Origin: Viridibacillus soli
GTDB lineage: Bacteria; Bacillota; Bacilli; Bacillales_A; Planococcaceae
Direction: 5' to 3'
Length of the DNA: 64,000 bases
Assembly (NCBI RefSeq): GCF_016612995.1
Contig: NZ_JAEOAH010000028.1
Span: 1-64,000 of the forward strand
Under the pieces are notes generated by a model that worked only from the letters and a program-made list of their open reading frames with translations, was not told where the DNA came from and did not search any database. The translations under genes and the position numbers were made by a program. Shown piece after piece: positions 45,699-55,862 of the stretch. How positions within the stretch are numbered: position 1 is the stretch's first letter; every line of letters starts with the position of its first letter.

Positions 45699-46231
45699 TC
45701 TAATTCCCCCTCCGATACATTCTAAAAAGCCTTGTATTGACTATATTATATGTAAAATATAGGAATTAGTAGCCTTATTATCTGAATAATATGATATAAT
45801 ATCTGTAAATGAAATAGCCACAGTTGAATAACATTTTTAAAGCACTTTATTTTATTACTTCTGATAATCTTCCTTCAGATCGTCATTTCATATAGTGTCA
45901 TTTTTATTATTAAACAACATATATATACATCATTCTCGTTACTACCTTATTATGGAATAAAACACTTTTCTCACTAATTATTTCACTTAAAAATGTGCTT
46001 TCTAAGTCATTCTCTGCAATAAAATTTTAAGTATAAAAATAGATGCAAATGCTTATGCACCAATGGTTTGCGCATGATCTATCACTATTTTCATTCGCCA
46101 TGAGCATCCGCGAAATATGAATTTGTATATCTAGGTGCTCTTAAGATCGTTTTATTTATTCGTTTTTTCGATTACAATTGTTTTTATTCACGGAATGTTC
46201 AGACTATATTCAATCTAGTACTGTCACTATA
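45699..46231. other. Gene-free interval
   Basis: This is AT-rich sequence without an open frame or hairpin that I can support. Parts may be decayed coding sequence. Confidence 0.4.
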
Positions 46232-46870
46232 CTAGTTATCCTTTTTACCATTTTCTTCAGCTTTAATTTTTCCGATTAATTTATCTTTATTAATCATTTG
46301 AATTTCTTTTCCATTATCATTCAATTCATCAATCAACGAATCTACTTTCGGATCTCTTTTTGAAGCAACGACCTCTATGTCTTTTAATTCTGCTATTGGC
46401 ATTAATAATTTTGCAACTGTATCTTGATCTAAAACTCTAAATGTTCCCGTTTCTGCACCAATAATCCAGAAATCTCCCCTAATTTCCGCTGTTTTTTTTA
46501 AAAAGAGAATGTATTCCTCTCCAGCTTCAAACAACTTACTATTATTCACAACCCATTCACTATCACCCTCTTGTTTAATAACGATCTCTTTAGTAGTTAC
46601 TTCCCCTTTATAAACCTCTTTTACCTCTGCATTGAATAGCGTATATGGAATCGACCTTCCTTTTACAACTTTTGCTTCTTCAACTTGATTTCTAATAGTC
46701 AGATGTGCGATTAAATCCGCCTCTGCCGTTGTTTCTTTGAAGTCAAATGGTATGATTTCTGCGTTGATTCCACCCGTTACTTCATGCGCTACTTCTGTAA
46801 CTGTAGTAGTTTTAGTATTACAACTAGCTAGTAGCAATACTCCCCCTAAAACCATGATCATTTTCTTCAC
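46232..46870 (-). CDS. Lipoprotein of unknown function
   Basis: The 212-residue lipoprotein has a short basic N-terminus, a hydrophobic stretch and the lipobox LLASC (about 14-18). A beta-rich domain follows, with ADLIAHLTIRNQVEEAKVVK, EVKEVYKGEVTTKEIVIKQE and EYILFLKKT. The C-terminus is charged and Lys-rich. The GTG at 46870 is chosen because TAGGAG lies 8 bases before it; an ATG three codons later is possible. It is a single gene, divergent from the ileS leader. Not recognised. Confidence 0.7.
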   Translation of the reverse strand: MKKMIMVLGGVLLLASCNTKTTTVTEVAHEVTGGINAEIIPFDFKETTAEADLIAHLTIRNQVEEAKVVKGRSIPYTLFNAEVKEVYKGEVTTKEIVIKQEGDSEWVVNNSKLFEAGEEYILFLKKTAEIRGDFWIIGAETGTFRVLDQDTVAKLLMPIAELKDIEVVASKRDPKVDSLIDELNDNGKEIQMINKDKLIGKIKAEENGKKDN

Positions 46871-47009
46871 ACAGACAACTCCTAATTTTATGTATATATA
46901 GAATTTATTATATAACAATTATATACATTATTGTACCATTTTAATTATTTGACAATTTTTTTCAGATTTGTTAAGATAATTTTTAATAAAAGCATACAAA
47001 TTCGTTGAT

Positions 47010-47252
47010 GAGAAAAAGTAGCTTTACATCTTAATCCCTAGAGAGCTGACAGATCGGTGCAAGTCAGTGTTTAAGTGTAATGTGAAGATCCTCTCTGAGA
47101 AGATAAGCTGAAGTTTTAGTAGGTTTTATCCGGGTGTCCGCCGTTAAAAGGAACACGTATGATTGTACGTTGCTGAGTGCTATTGAGCGGTTTTCAATAG
47201 AATTAGGGTGGTATCGCGGTTAACCCCGTCCCTTACTTGGGACGGGGTTTTT
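47010..47252 (+). promoter_or_regulatory. T-box leader, isoleucine-specific
   Basis: The conserved T-box is at 47205-47220 (AGGGTGGTATCGCGGT). The terminator hairpin CCCCGTCCC/GGGACGGGG with six T residues spans 47223-47253. A Stem I region begins around 47030. The specifier is read as ATC at 47088-47090 after GAAG. Uncharged tRNA-Ile should allow read-through into ileS. Confidence 0.9.
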
Positions 47253-47290
47253 TGTATGCTTTTATATACTTTTGTATTGGAGCGATATCA

Positions 47291-50200
47291 ATGAATTCGA
47301 ATGAAAGTAAAGAAAATGCGGTACAACGTGAACAACGCCTTCGCACCCTATGGACAGAGCAAGATACTTTTCAAGCTACCATTGATGCAAGAGAAGGAAG
47401 CGTCCCGTTTGTTTTTTATGAAGGTCCACCAACCGCTAATGGGCTACCCCATGTAGGTCATGCATTTGGCAGAACCATTAAAGATGTAGTAGCACGCTAT
47501 AAAACGATGCAAGGATTCCAAGTAGAAAGAAAAGCTGGATGGGATACACACGGACTTCCTGTTGAACTAGGTGTTGAAAAGCAACTAGGTATTTCAGGTA
47601 AACAAGAAATTGAACGCTATGGTGTAGAACCATTTATAAACAAATGTAAGGAAAGTGTTTTCACATACGAGAAGAAATGGCGTACATTTACAGAAGAATT
47701 AGGCTATTGGGTTGATATGGATCATCCTTATATGACATTAAGCAATGACTATATCGAGAGTGTTTGGCACGTCTTGAGTAAAGTGCATAAAGATGGCTTG
47801 TTGTATAAAGGGCATCGTGTTTCACCTTACTGCCCTAGCTGTCAAACTTCATTAAGTTCTCATGAAGTAGCACAAGGCTATAAAGATGTAAAAGATCTAT
47901 CTGCTACGGTGAAATTCAAATTAGCTAATAAGGATAATGAATTCTTCTTAGGCTGGACGACAACACCATGGACCCTACCTGCTAACGTTGCACTGGCTAT
48001 GAACGCAGACTTAACTTATGTAAAAGTCCAAAAAGAAGCAGAGATTTTCATAGTTGCAAAATCATTAATTGAAAAAGTATTAGGTCAAGGTGTTGTAGTA
48101 ATTAGCGAGCATAAAGGGCACGAATTTGAAGGTGTACATTACTTATCCCCATTCAACTATGTCAATGTTGAAAAAGGACATATCGTCGTCTTAGCTGATT
48201 ATGTAACGGAAAGCAGTGGTACCGGCATCGTTCATATTGCACCAGCTTACGGTGAAGACGACTATAAAACCATTCAACAAAATGAACTATCCTTTGTGAA
48301 TGTGGTCAATCAGCAAGGTCGTTATACGGATGAAGTAACTGATCTGAAAGGACGATTTGTTAAAGACTGTGACGTAGATATTATTAAAATGCTTTCAGAA
48401 AAAGGTCTACTATTTAGCAAAGAAAAGTACGAACATAGCTACCCACATTGCTGGCGCTGTGATTCTCCACTTCTTTACTATGCGACAGATAGTTGGTTCA
48501 TCAATATGTCTTCCCTTAAAGAGCAAATGCTAGCGAACAATGAAACCGTCACGTGGTATCCTGAACACATTAAAAACGGCCGCTTCGGTAACTTCCTTGA
48601 AAATCTAGTGGATTGGAATATTAGCCGAAATCGCTACTGGGGTACACCACTCAATGTGTGGATCTGTGGTGATTGTGGTTATGAAGTTGCACCTAGCAGT
48701 ATTCATGACTTAAACAAAATTGCTACAACCAATTTGGATGACGGTATTGAGCTGCATAAGCCTTATATTGATGCAGTACATTGCTCTTGCCCTAAATGTC
48801 ATGGCCAGATGCAAAGAACACCAGAAGTTATTGATGTTTGGTTTGATAGTGGTTCGATGCCATTTGCACAACACCACTATCCATTTGAAAACATAGAGAA
48901 ATTTGAAACCCAATTCCCTGCAGATGTTGTCATTGAAGGCATTGACCAAACACGCGGCTTTTTCTATAGCCTATTAGCGGTCTCCACTCTCTATACTGGG
49001 CAGGCCCCCTACAAAAATGTTTTATCCTTAGGTCATGTACTAGATGAACAAGGTCAGAAAATGTCGAAAAGTAAAGGTAATGCCCTAGAACCGGTTGAAC
49101 TAATCCACGAATACGGTGCAGATGCATTACGATGGGCATTTTTAATCGATAGTTCTCCATGGAATCCTAAACGATTCTCAAAGAAAACGGTGCAAGATGC
49201 AAAATCCAAGCTAGTTGATACATTAGATAATACGTATAAATTTTATGCAATGTATGCGAAAATTGATGCCTTTGTATACGATGAGCAGCAAACAGGTAAG
49301 AAAACCATCTTAGATCATTGGATGCTTTCACGTTTGCATAGTACAGTCAAAATTGTAGAAGCATTTATGGCAGAGTATCAATTTACGGCTGCTACAAGAG
49401 AAATTGCATCATTAGTGGATGATGTAAGCAATTGGTATGTAAGACGTTCAAGAAATCGATTCTGGGCTTCTGGCATTTCAGAGGACAAACGAGCAGCCTA
49501 TTCAACTCTATTTGAAACATTAAGTACAGTAAGCCAATTATTAGCTCCATTTGTTCCGTATATTGCAGAGGATATTCATCTAAAGCTTCATGACAGTAGT
49601 GTGCACTTACAAGACTATCCAAAAGCAAATGAAGCAATGATTGATGCGGAATTAGAACAAAAAATGGCGACGATTTTAAAAATTGTGGAGTTTGGTCGAA
49701 GTATACGTAATAGTACTTCTTTAAAAACCAAGCAACCGCTTCAACAAATCATTATTTGGCGTAAAGAAAACACAGAGGCATTAGCAGATTATACAAATAT
49801 CATAAAAGATGAATTAAACGTTAAAACGGTGAATTTTACAAATGATGTATCGAAGTATGAATCCGCTAACTTCAAATTGAATTTCAAAACCGCAGGCGCT
49901 GCCTTTGGGAAGACGGTCAATTCTGTTAAGCAATATGTAGAGAGGATGCCAGAGTTAGAAAAACAAACAATACTCAAGCATGGTGAATTGCAAATCAAAG
50001 TAAACGAAGACCTGTATACTTTAAAAACCGAACATGTCCTTGTTGATTATGCCGTTACACCTGGATTTGAAATGGCTGGAGATCAGCAGCTAAAAGTTCT
50101 TTTGGATGTGGAATTATCACCACCATTAATTGAAGAGGGGCAAGTAAGAGAGCTTATTCGTACAATTCAAGACACAAGAAAGAAATTAGATTTGCCAGTC

Positions 50201-50386
50201 GAAATGTATGTATCCCTTAACATTGTAGGTAGTACAGAAATAGAAGAAATAATTCTTCGATTTGACGAGCTAATGAGAGAGAATTTACTTGTGAATGAAA
50301 TCACTTTTAAACCGTTAGAAGACAGTTCGCAACATATCGATGTTCATTTAGGCGTCGAACTTGTGAAAGTTTCAATGCGTTATTGA
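47291..50386 (+). CDS. ileS: Isoleucyl-tRNA synthetase, type 2
   Basis: IleRS charges tRNA-Ile. The 1031-residue protein has the HIGH-type motif HVGH (54-57, in [13 protein letters not shown]), the editing domain ([16 protein letters not shown]) and KMSKS (590-594). A long C-terminal anticodon-binding region follows, without the terminal Zn-finger of standard bacterial IleRS. Length and motifs fit the eukaryote-like type 2 enzyme, present as a second ileS in several bacilli and associated with mupirocin tolerance. ATG 47291 is preferred to an upstream in-frame ATG that overlaps the leader terminator. It is controlled by the Ile T-box. Confidence 0.93.
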   Translation: MNSNESKENAVQREQRLRTLWTEQDTFQATIDAREGSVPFVFYEGPPTANGLPHVGHAFGRTIKDVVARYKTMQGFQVERKAGWDTHGLPVELGVEKQLGISGKQEIERYGVEPFINKCKESVFTYEKKWRTFTEELGYWVDMDHPYMTLSNDYIESVWHVLSKVHKDGLLYKGHRVSPYCPSCQTSLSSHEVAQGYKDVKDLSATVKFKLANKDNEFFLGWTTTPWTLPANVALAMNADLTYVKVQKEAEIFIVAKSLIEKVLGQGVVVISEHKGHEFEGVHYLSPFNYVNVEKGHIVVLADYVTESSGTGIVHIAPAYGEDDYKTIQQNELSFVNVVNQQGRYTDEVTDLKGRFVKDCDVDIIKMLSEKGLLFSKEKYEHSYPHCWRCDSPLLYYATDSWFINMSSLKEQMLANNETVTWYPEHIKNGRFGNFLENLVDWNISRNRYWGTPLNVWICGDCGYEVAPSSIHDLNKIATTNLDDGIELHKPYIDAVHCSCPKCHGQMQRTPEVIDVWFDSGSMPFAQHHYPFENIEKFETQFPADVVIEGIDQTRGFFYSLLAVSTLYTGQAPYKNVLSLGHVLDEQGQKMSKSKGNALEPVELIHEYGADALRWAFLIDSSPWNPKRFSKKTVQDAKSKLVDTLDNTYKFYAMYAKIDAFVYDEQQTGKKTILDHWMLSRLHSTVKIVEAFMAEYQFTAATREIASLVDDVSNWYVRRSRNRFWASGISEDKRAAYSTLFETLSTVSQLLAPFVPYIAEDIHLKLHDSSVHLQDYPKANEAMIDAELEQKMATILKIVEFGRSIRNSTSLKTKQPLQQIIIWRKENTEALADYTNIIKDELNVKTVNFTNDVSKYESANFKLNFKTAGAAFGKTVNSVKQYVERMPELEKQTILKHGELQIKVNEDLYTLKTEHVLVDYAVTPGFEMAGDQQLKVLLDVELSPPLIEEGQVRELIRTIQDTRKKLDLPVEMYVSLNIVGSTEIEEIILRFDELMRENLLVNEITFKPLEDSSQHIDVHLGVELVKVSMRY

Positions 50387-50659
50387 TTATGAGGTTGTAT
50401 TAACCGAAAGTGTGAATATTGTTACAAAGGGGCTTTCCAATAAGTCGATTTCTGACTTTCGGATGCCCTTTTATGCTGAATATAGAGGTTTCTCTGATAA
50501 ACTCTTGATTAACTAAGTATATTGAATTCTAAGTCCAATTATTATTAATTTTTTCATTTCTTTCTCCTCTTTGCGAATGACTCCATCTAAAATAATATTT
50601 CGTCATTCCTTCCAAAACAACAGAGGTATATTTATATTAAAAATATAATAAGGCAACAA

Positions 50660-50896
50660 TTATTCTTTGCTACTTGAACTACCTAATTTCATTTTTTGCG
50701 AATTTACTAGCACACCAAAAATAATAAGTTCAAGAAGAAGTAAAACCCAAATACCAGGACTAATCTGATCAATGGCTGTACCAGTAACATCTCCAAATGA
50801 TTTTAGTTTATAATGCCAGATAAATTCTCCCCACATTAAAACACCTATCAATTGAGTAATGAATACTAAACTAAAAATAAAGAAATATTTGAACAC
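50660..50896 (-). CDS. Small two-TM membrane protein
   Basis: The 78-residue protein has two predicted transmembrane segments (about 2-22 and 44-66) and a basic, Ser-rich C-terminus. The GTG at 50896 is chosen because AGGAGGTG lies 6 bases upstream. The first GTG in frame overlaps that site and cannot be used. It is not a recognised family. Whether it is co-transcribed with the small gene at 51001 is unclear. Confidence 0.6.
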   Translation of the reverse strand: MFKYFFIFSLVFITQLIGVLMWGEFIWHYKLKSFGDVTGTAIDQISPGIWVLLLLELIIFGVLVNSQKMKLGSSSSKE

Positions 50897-51000
50897 GTGT
50901 AACACCTCCTACCTATGAGAGAAAGTGCAGCATATTTTCGATTGAGTAAATAAGCTGTTATCAGGGTACTTTGCTTTTCTATATATTTTTCTAAGTTAGC

Positions 51001-51180
51001 TCAGGTAGTATTTATATTTTTAAGTTCAATTGCAGATCCAATAAATCCAATAAAACCACCGATTAAAAATAATATTGCTGGAATTACAGATGCACTTGCA
51101 GTTATTAAGCTATACATCCCAAAAACACATAAAATCAGGCAACTAATTAAACCAATAATTACTCTGACTCTTTTATTAAT
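51001..51180 (-). CDS. Small membrane protein with an apparent ATT start
   Basis: The protein of about 59 residues has two hydrophobic segments (VIIGLISCLILCVFGMYSL and SVIPAILFLIGGFIGFIGSA). A GGAGGGG site (51187-51193) is followed after 6 bases by ATT at 51180. The only TTG in frame lies inside the ribosome site. No ATG or GTG is available before the first membrane segment. ATT is therefore the best start. Not recognised. Confidence 0.5.
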   Translation of the reverse strand: MNKRVRVIIGLISCLILCVFGMYSLITASASVIPAILFLIGGFIGFIGSAIELKNINTT

Positions 51181-51195
51181 GAATATCCCCTCCAA

Positions 51196-51658
51196 AATTA
51201 TCTATACCTTATACTCTTATAATTCTAGGATTATTCCTAAATTCCTTTTGATTGCTTAAAATCATTTTTGACATTCGAGTCATTTTAGAACAATCGGAGC
51301 CTTTATTTAGTGAAGGGAGAGAAATTGTGGAAAGTCATTCTGTGAATATCAAAGGCGATGACAATAATCATACGCTAGACATCGACATGTTGATGCAGTT
51401 TGTTGCCCGTTAATAGTTCTAACTCTATGGATTTAAATATTCTCAACTTTTTAAAAATCAAATTGATAGACATAGTCCATATCGGAATATTCACTAAGTG
51501 ACCTCGAAATTAGCTGATAATACCATACTATTTCAACATCCGACTTTTCATCGTTTATGACTTAGTCACAGAGATACTGCTTCAGTCCTTCAGATGCTCC
51601 ATAACAAAAGAAGACTCAGTTTACTTTAAAGACCTATATTGTAAAAGACATAAATAAT
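51196..51658. other. Gene-poor interval with a coding remnant
   Basis: A plus-strand frame at about 51262-51413 reads IIFDIRVILEQSEPLFSEGR then EIVESHSVNIKG and ends DIDMLMQFVAR with a stop. It has no clear start. GAAGGGAGAG stands before an internal GTG (51328), so a 28-residue peptide is possible. It looks like the C-terminal end of a lost gene. Not identified. Confidence 0.35.
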
Positions 51659-51704
51659 AAAGTGTGATACATATTAGTCATCTATAACATGTATCACACT
51701 TATC
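51659..51704 (-). terminator. Terminator of the GNAT gene
   Basis: The 13-base arms AAGTGTGATACAT/ATGTATCACACTT lie 35 bases after the acetyltransferase stop codon. Confidence 0.7.
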
Positions 51705-51738
51705 ATTCTTGTTCAACAATGTTGAACAGGAGGCTTTA

Positions 51739-52515
51739 CTATTTGGGAGAAGGTGACTGGCAGCCATAAGAGTATGCCAGACAAAGAAAACCACACTTTT
51801 CTAGGATAGGCCTACTCATTGGACTAGCGTCAACAGTAAGGAAAGGATGCCCTTTTTCATATGCCTTTTTTGCCCGAGCAGCTAGAAGTGTTGTATAATA
51901 CCTTTTTCCACGATACATAGGGAGCGTCGAACCTCCCCATAAGCTAGCAAAGGAGGAGTTGGTCTCTATGTACATCCATGCTGCACTTACGAGCTGACCA
52001 TCTTCATAAATCCCATAAAGATATAAGGATTCAGGATTATTCTGTTTATCCCTCCAAAGCCTTTCTCCCAGCTCCGCATGCGGTACATTCCAGATGGCAT
52101 CTTCTAAATCAATAATATCTTGAATGCCTTGTTCATTCGTTATTTCCTTTAAATCGAAATGTTGGTCATTATTAAGCAAGGGGTGCTGATCATCTAGCTT
52201 CATAACCATGAGAGCTTCAGCTTCATCTATTGTAAAACCTTCTTGTTCAAGAATATCTTTCAAACTATCAGGTTTGTCATAGCTATACACCTTCCACTCA
52301 AAAACCTGCCCAAGGTTACTAAAATAGTTTAATTCCTTCTTAATGATTCCCCTTACATTTCTTTCGTTTACATTAGATGAGAGAATGAACCCTGTTTCAC
52401 CAAACTGTGAAATGTGACGCACCACATGCTCTGATTCCTCTCTTATAAAGCCTTGTGTTAGAGCCTCTTGTCGAAGTTCTTTGTGGAATAGTGAGATCAG
52501 TTCATTTTTATCCAT
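51739..52515 (-). CDS. GNAT-family N-acetyltransferase
   Basis: The 258-residue acetyltransferase has the C-terminal half of a GNAT fold (about 130-255): a LVSAAWMYIETNSSFASLWG strand, the acetyl-CoA loop around PMYRGKRYYTTLLAARAKKA, and the SRPILEKCGFLCL end. The N-terminal half resembles the degenerate GNAT copy often seen in such double-domain proteins. ATG 52515 is chosen because AAAGGAG lies 7 bases upstream. The substrate is unknown. It is monocistronic. Confidence 0.8.
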   Translation of the reverse strand: MDKNELISLFHKELRQEALTQGFIREESEHVVRHISQFGETGFILSSNVNERNVRGIIKKELNYFSNLGQVFEWKVYSYDKPDSLKDILEQEGFTIDEAEALMVMKLDDQHPLLNNDQHFDLKEITNEQGIQDIIDLEDAIWNVPHAELGERLWRDKQNNPESLYLYGIYEDGQLVSAAWMYIETNSSFASLWGGSTLPMYRGKRYYTTLLAARAKKAYEKGHPFLTVDASPMSRPILEKCGFLCLAYSYGCQSPSPK

Positions 52516-52777
52516 TGCCAAGCTCCTTTCTCTTGTAGATCATAATTACGTTTTAAATACACTATAATTGCTTCTTTATTATTCTCAGTTTAAATTTATC
52601 CGTTAATATGTTTGTATCTCCCAATATTTCGGCTAGCTATAACCTGGTGATGAAAATTCAGAACCAAGCCACGTTTTTCTTGTCGATCAATCGCTTTCTA
52701 CTTAGAGGAAATAGGTGCTATTTTGGCATAATCTAATTCATCGAAATAATAGACATTACCCCCTTTTGTAATAGCGA

Positions 52778-53227
52778 TTAAAATAAAGGCTTTGGAAAGC
52801 CATTGATATGAGCTATTAACGCTATTTGCCCAATATGATATGCTTCATGTGTGTAAATATGATTAAATAACCAATTAAATGTAGGTTCCGAAGGCGGTGT
52901 CCATCCATCAGAAAATGTTGGAACTTCTACTATTTTATTCAGCAGTTTTGTGTCTAATCTCCTTAAAATATCATCTGTATAGTTTCTGATTCGAATATAA
53001 CTATCCAATATTTCTTGAATTGAACTGTCCTCATTAATAGTTAAAATACTATCCTTTTGTAACCCAACTTCATTCACCCAATAGTCTTCACTGCTTGCTA
53101 TATGAGAAATAATCCAAGCTAAATTGTTAGGATAAACTGCTGTTTTTTTAAACCAATACTCTTCATCAAGCTTCCTTAGATAAGGAATTAAAGTCTTCCT
53201 CGGGTCATTACGATATGGAAAAAGCAT
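52778..53227 (-). CDS. DinB-family protein
   Basis: The 149-residue four-helix DinB-like protein has metal-binding histidines visible in ISHIASSEDYW and NHIYTHEAYHIGQIAL. The family contains thiol-dependent transferases and hydrolases; the substrate here is unknown. The second in-frame ATG (53227) is chosen for its spacing to AAAGGA. A short unassigned frame (GGNVYYFDELDYA) follows at about 52709-52770 and may be decayed coding sequence. Confidence 0.8.
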   Translation of the reverse strand: MLFPYRNDPRKTLIPYLRKLDEEYWFKKTAVYPNNLAWIISHIASSEDYWVNEVGLQKDSILTINEDSSIQEILDSYIRIRNYTDDILRRLDTKLLNKIVEVPTFSDGWTPPSEPTFNWLFNHIYTHEAYHIGQIALIAHINGFPKPLF

Positions 53228-53274
53228 TAACAACATTCCTTTTTAATTCTTAGATGATTTTGTTATTCACAAAC

Positions 53275-53606
53275 TTATGTATGATACTCATCACTCAAAT
53301 TTGCATTTAAGTACCTATCCATTCCTGTTTTCAACTTTTTAAAGCCAAATTTTTCGTAGAATTCTTCAAACCTGTAGTTGATATCAAATGAATGCATGAA
53401 ATATCCTTTAATTGTTCTATTAACTCTTCTACAATCTTTTTCGCAATACCATTAACTTGATAATCTTTGTAAACGATCACATCATAAATAGCGGCATTAA
53501 ACACATTATCTGAAATTGCTCGTGCAAAACCGACAAGTTCACCATTTAGGAATGCAAATGACCATCATACAACTCCCATCGTTTATCATTCAGGTTCTTC
53601 AAGTTA
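53275..53606 (-). pseudogene. GNAT acetyltransferase with two single-base losses
   Basis: Three minus-strand frames join into a typical small GNAT. The first reads LKNLNDKRWELYDGH. Adding one T at 53556-53558 gives FAFLNGELVGFARAISDNVF then AAIYDVIVYKDYQVNGIAKK. Adding one T at 53367-53369 gives ISTTGFEEFYEKFGFKKLKT then GMDRYLN. The N-terminal part is missing, and the beginning overlaps the end of the yfiT gene. As the sequence stands, no product can be made. Confidence 0.78.
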
Positions 53607-54117
53607 GCAACGCATTTTGAATATGCGCTAAATGATGTTTACCGTGCCAAGCATATATACCGATATTTTTTTCAATAGAAACGAGTCCTGAATCAGGATG
53701 GTGAAAATTGCGCTTCCGTTGTTCTTCAGTTAGGTTTTCTAGCAAATAAGCCATTCGATCGTGTAGTCCTTCAATGATTTTAAGCGAACTCGAAATTGGT
53801 ATTTTAGAGTCTATTAGCTCCGCCCATTTATCTTGATCGTATGGTTTAATCGTTGGTGTGTCCTCTGTTAAGGCAAATTTAAAGCGCGTATATGCATTAC
53901 TATGGCTGTCAGCAAGATGATGTACAACTTGTCTAATTGTCCATCCATTTTCTCTATAAGGTTGATCTAAAGCGTCTTCCGTCAAATACTTTACCGCTTC
54001 AATTAATTGCTCAGGTAGAAGACGTATTTCTTCAATCCATTTTGACACTTGTTCAGTAGATATCTTCTCTTCACATTCAAATTTACCAATAGGATATTTC
54101 AAATCCAAAGTAATCAA
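53599..54117 (-). CDS. yfiT: YfiT/BstA-like bacillithiol S-transferase
   Basis: The 172-residue DinB-superfamily metalloprotein is close to B. subtilis YfiT (BstA), which uses bacillithiol for S-transfer. The metal histidines are H67 (VVHHLADSH) and H161/H165 (WHGKHHLAHI). The N-terminal YPIGKFECEEKIS is also characteristic. GGGAGTTGATT precedes the ATG. The downstream GNAT remnant overlaps its 3' end, so the two were probably once co-transcribed. Confidence 0.88.
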   Translation of the reverse strand: MITLDLKYPIGKFECEEKISTEQVSKWIEEIRLLPEQLIEAVKYLTEDALDQPYRENGWTIRQVVHHLADSHSNAYTRFKFALTEDTPTIKPYDQDKWAELIDSKIPISSSLKIIEGLHDRMAYLLENLTEEQRKRNFHHPDSGLVSIEKNIGIYAWHGKHHLAHIQNALLT

Positions 54118-54186
54118 CTCCCTCTATCAATAATAACGGATGTAGCCTTTTAGTAATTATAACAAATTTACCCATCACCTAAAACA

Positions 54187-54545
54187 TTATTGATGTATGG
54201 TTGTGAAGAATTCATCAACAATTGGTTTAATATCCGGATCTGTATGATAATAGTCTCCATTTACATTAGTTAATCCAAATTGTAACGTTTCTTCGCCATC
54301 TTGGAATAACTAATGTAAATGGAATAATGAAATCCGTCTCTTTTTTCTTGATTTTCATCCGGTATAAATTCAATATCTCTTATATCATTAATAAAATCGT
54401 CTATTTTCTCTTGATCCGTACTAAATGATTCCTCGCCTGTATTACCATCAACAATCTTAATTTCACATACTTTACTCAAATCCTTCTCATAAAATTCCTC
54501 AAGCGTTTTTGTTTCTATTCCACATCCAAAAAAGCAGTATCTCAA
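54187..54545 (-). pseudogene. Hypothetical (lipo)protein gene with a frameshift
   Basis: A TTG start with GGAGG upstream opens RYCFFGCGIETKTLEEFYEK. The frame continues to DGFHYSIYISY and then reads into a premature stop. Adding one base at 54305-54307 restores QDGEETLQFGLTNVNGDYYH, then TDPDIKPIVDEFFTTIHQ. The total of 359 bases is one short of 120 codons. FFGC resembles a lipobox, but the signal segment is far too short, so the 5' end may also be damaged. Not recognised. Confidence 0.68.
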
Positions 54546-54819
54546 TTATTAATCCTCCGTTCTTTGTATTGATTGATTTTTGAATATGAATGTGGACATA
54601 GAAAAAATTGTCTAGGTCATTTAGAAAAGTTACTTTTACCTATCTAAATGACATCATCAATAAGAATATTTTGTTAACACATCCAGTAGTTGACTGAAAA
54701 ATTCATTCAATGATAATATTAAAAATTAGAATACGCTTCTCGATAATTGTAAAGTAACTAACAAACTTAAGAATATATTAAAATACATATGAATTACGGA
54801 AGCAAAGGAAGTGTACATA

Positions 54820-55695
54820 TTGTCAGAGAATAATGAAGATACAAATCCAAAAAACAATATTAGTAGTAACAGTCTGCGTGCTGACTGTGAGAAATGCTTC
54901 GGCTTATGTTGTGTAGCGCTCCCCTTCGCAGCTTCGGGAGATTTTGCAACCAAGAAAGATGCCGGAAAACCCTGCACAAATCTGCAATCGGATTTCCGTT
55001 GTGGCATTCACAAAAACCTTAGACAGCAACGGTTTAAAGGTTGTACCGTTTTTGACTGCTTCGGCGCAGGACAAAAGGTTTCCCAAAGTACTTTTAAAGG
55101 CGTTGACTGGCGTGAAAGTCCAGAAACGGCGAAGAAAATGTTCGATGTTTTCCCAATTATGCATCAACTCCATGAGATGCTATGGTATCTGACTGAAGCT
55201 CTGACTCTGAAGGATGCTAGCCCAATTCATGGAGAACTTAGCTCCGCTCTTGACGAAACAGAACGACTTAGTCTACTTAGTCCAGATACACTTATAAAAC
55301 TAGATGTGCCATCACATCGAGCAGTAGTAAACGCTTTACTTTTAAAAACTAGCGAACTTGTGAGAAACAAAGCACTTCACCAACATACTGGCTCTAATAA
55401 AAGAAAAACAATTGACCGTCGAGGAGTAGACCTTATGGGTTCCAAGCTTAGAGGGGCTGACTTCAGAGGAGCCAACTTAAGAGGGGCCTACCTTATTGGT
55501 GCTGACTTTCGAAACGCAGACTTGAGAATGGCTGACCTTATTGGAGCTGATTTCCGAGACACAGACCTTAGAGGAGCAAATCTAACCGGAAGTATCTTCC
55601 TTACTCAAGTTCAGGTTAATGCTGCAAAAGGGGATGAACATACAAAATTACCACACTTGCTTTCTCGACCGACACACTGGTCTGCTTTTGAGTAA
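54820..55695 (+). CDS. Cys-cluster / pentapeptide-repeat protein
   Basis: The 291-residue protein has an N-terminal CEKCFGLCC cluster (about 24-32), with further Cys in KPCTNL, RCGIH, GCTVFDCFGAGQ. This is the pattern of zinc/iron-chelating CxxCxxxCC domains. A helical middle part follows. At about 210-265 there are pentapeptide repeats (GADFRGANLRGAYLIGADFR, then DLRMADLIGADFRDTDLRGA). The same architecture is familiar from actinobacteria (recalled), where its role is unknown. TTG 54820 is chosen for its 8-base spacing to AAAGGAA. It is monocistronic. Confidence 0.75.
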   Translation: MSENNEDTNPKNNISSNSLRADCEKCFGLCCVALPFAASGDFATKKDAGKPCTNLQSDFRCGIHKNLRQQRFKGCTVFDCFGAGQKVSQSTFKGVDWRESPETAKKMFDVFPIMHQLHEMLWYLTEALTLKDASPIHGELSSALDETERLSLLSPDTLIKLDVPSHRAVVNALLLKTSELVRNKALHQHTGSNKRKTIDRRGVDLMGSKLRGADFRGANLRGAYLIGADFRNADLRMADLIGADFRDTDLRGANLTGSIFLTQVQVNAAKGDEHTKLPHLLSRPTHWSAFE

Positions 55696-55747
55696 AATAA
55701 CTATATAGTGTCCCAATCTCTCTATACTAAATCGGTTCAAATCGTAC

Positions 55748-55862
55748 GGAAAAGAACATTTGAAAGGCATTTATCATATTCAAAATGTAAATCGTTATCA
55801 CAGCCGACTGTATTCATTATTTAAGTTGGTTTGGTTTCGTTTCTTTAATCATATCAGGAATC
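55748..55862 (+). pseudogene. IS1595/ISXO2-like transposase remnant
   Basis: The frame KEHLKGIYHIQNVNRYHSRL is the conserved C-terminal motif of IS1595/ISXO2-type transposases (H.Q..N.YHSRLK). It is followed after an internal deletion by LVWFRFFNH. No start, inverted repeats or remaining transposase sequence are seen in 55696-56151. Confidence 0.6.
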
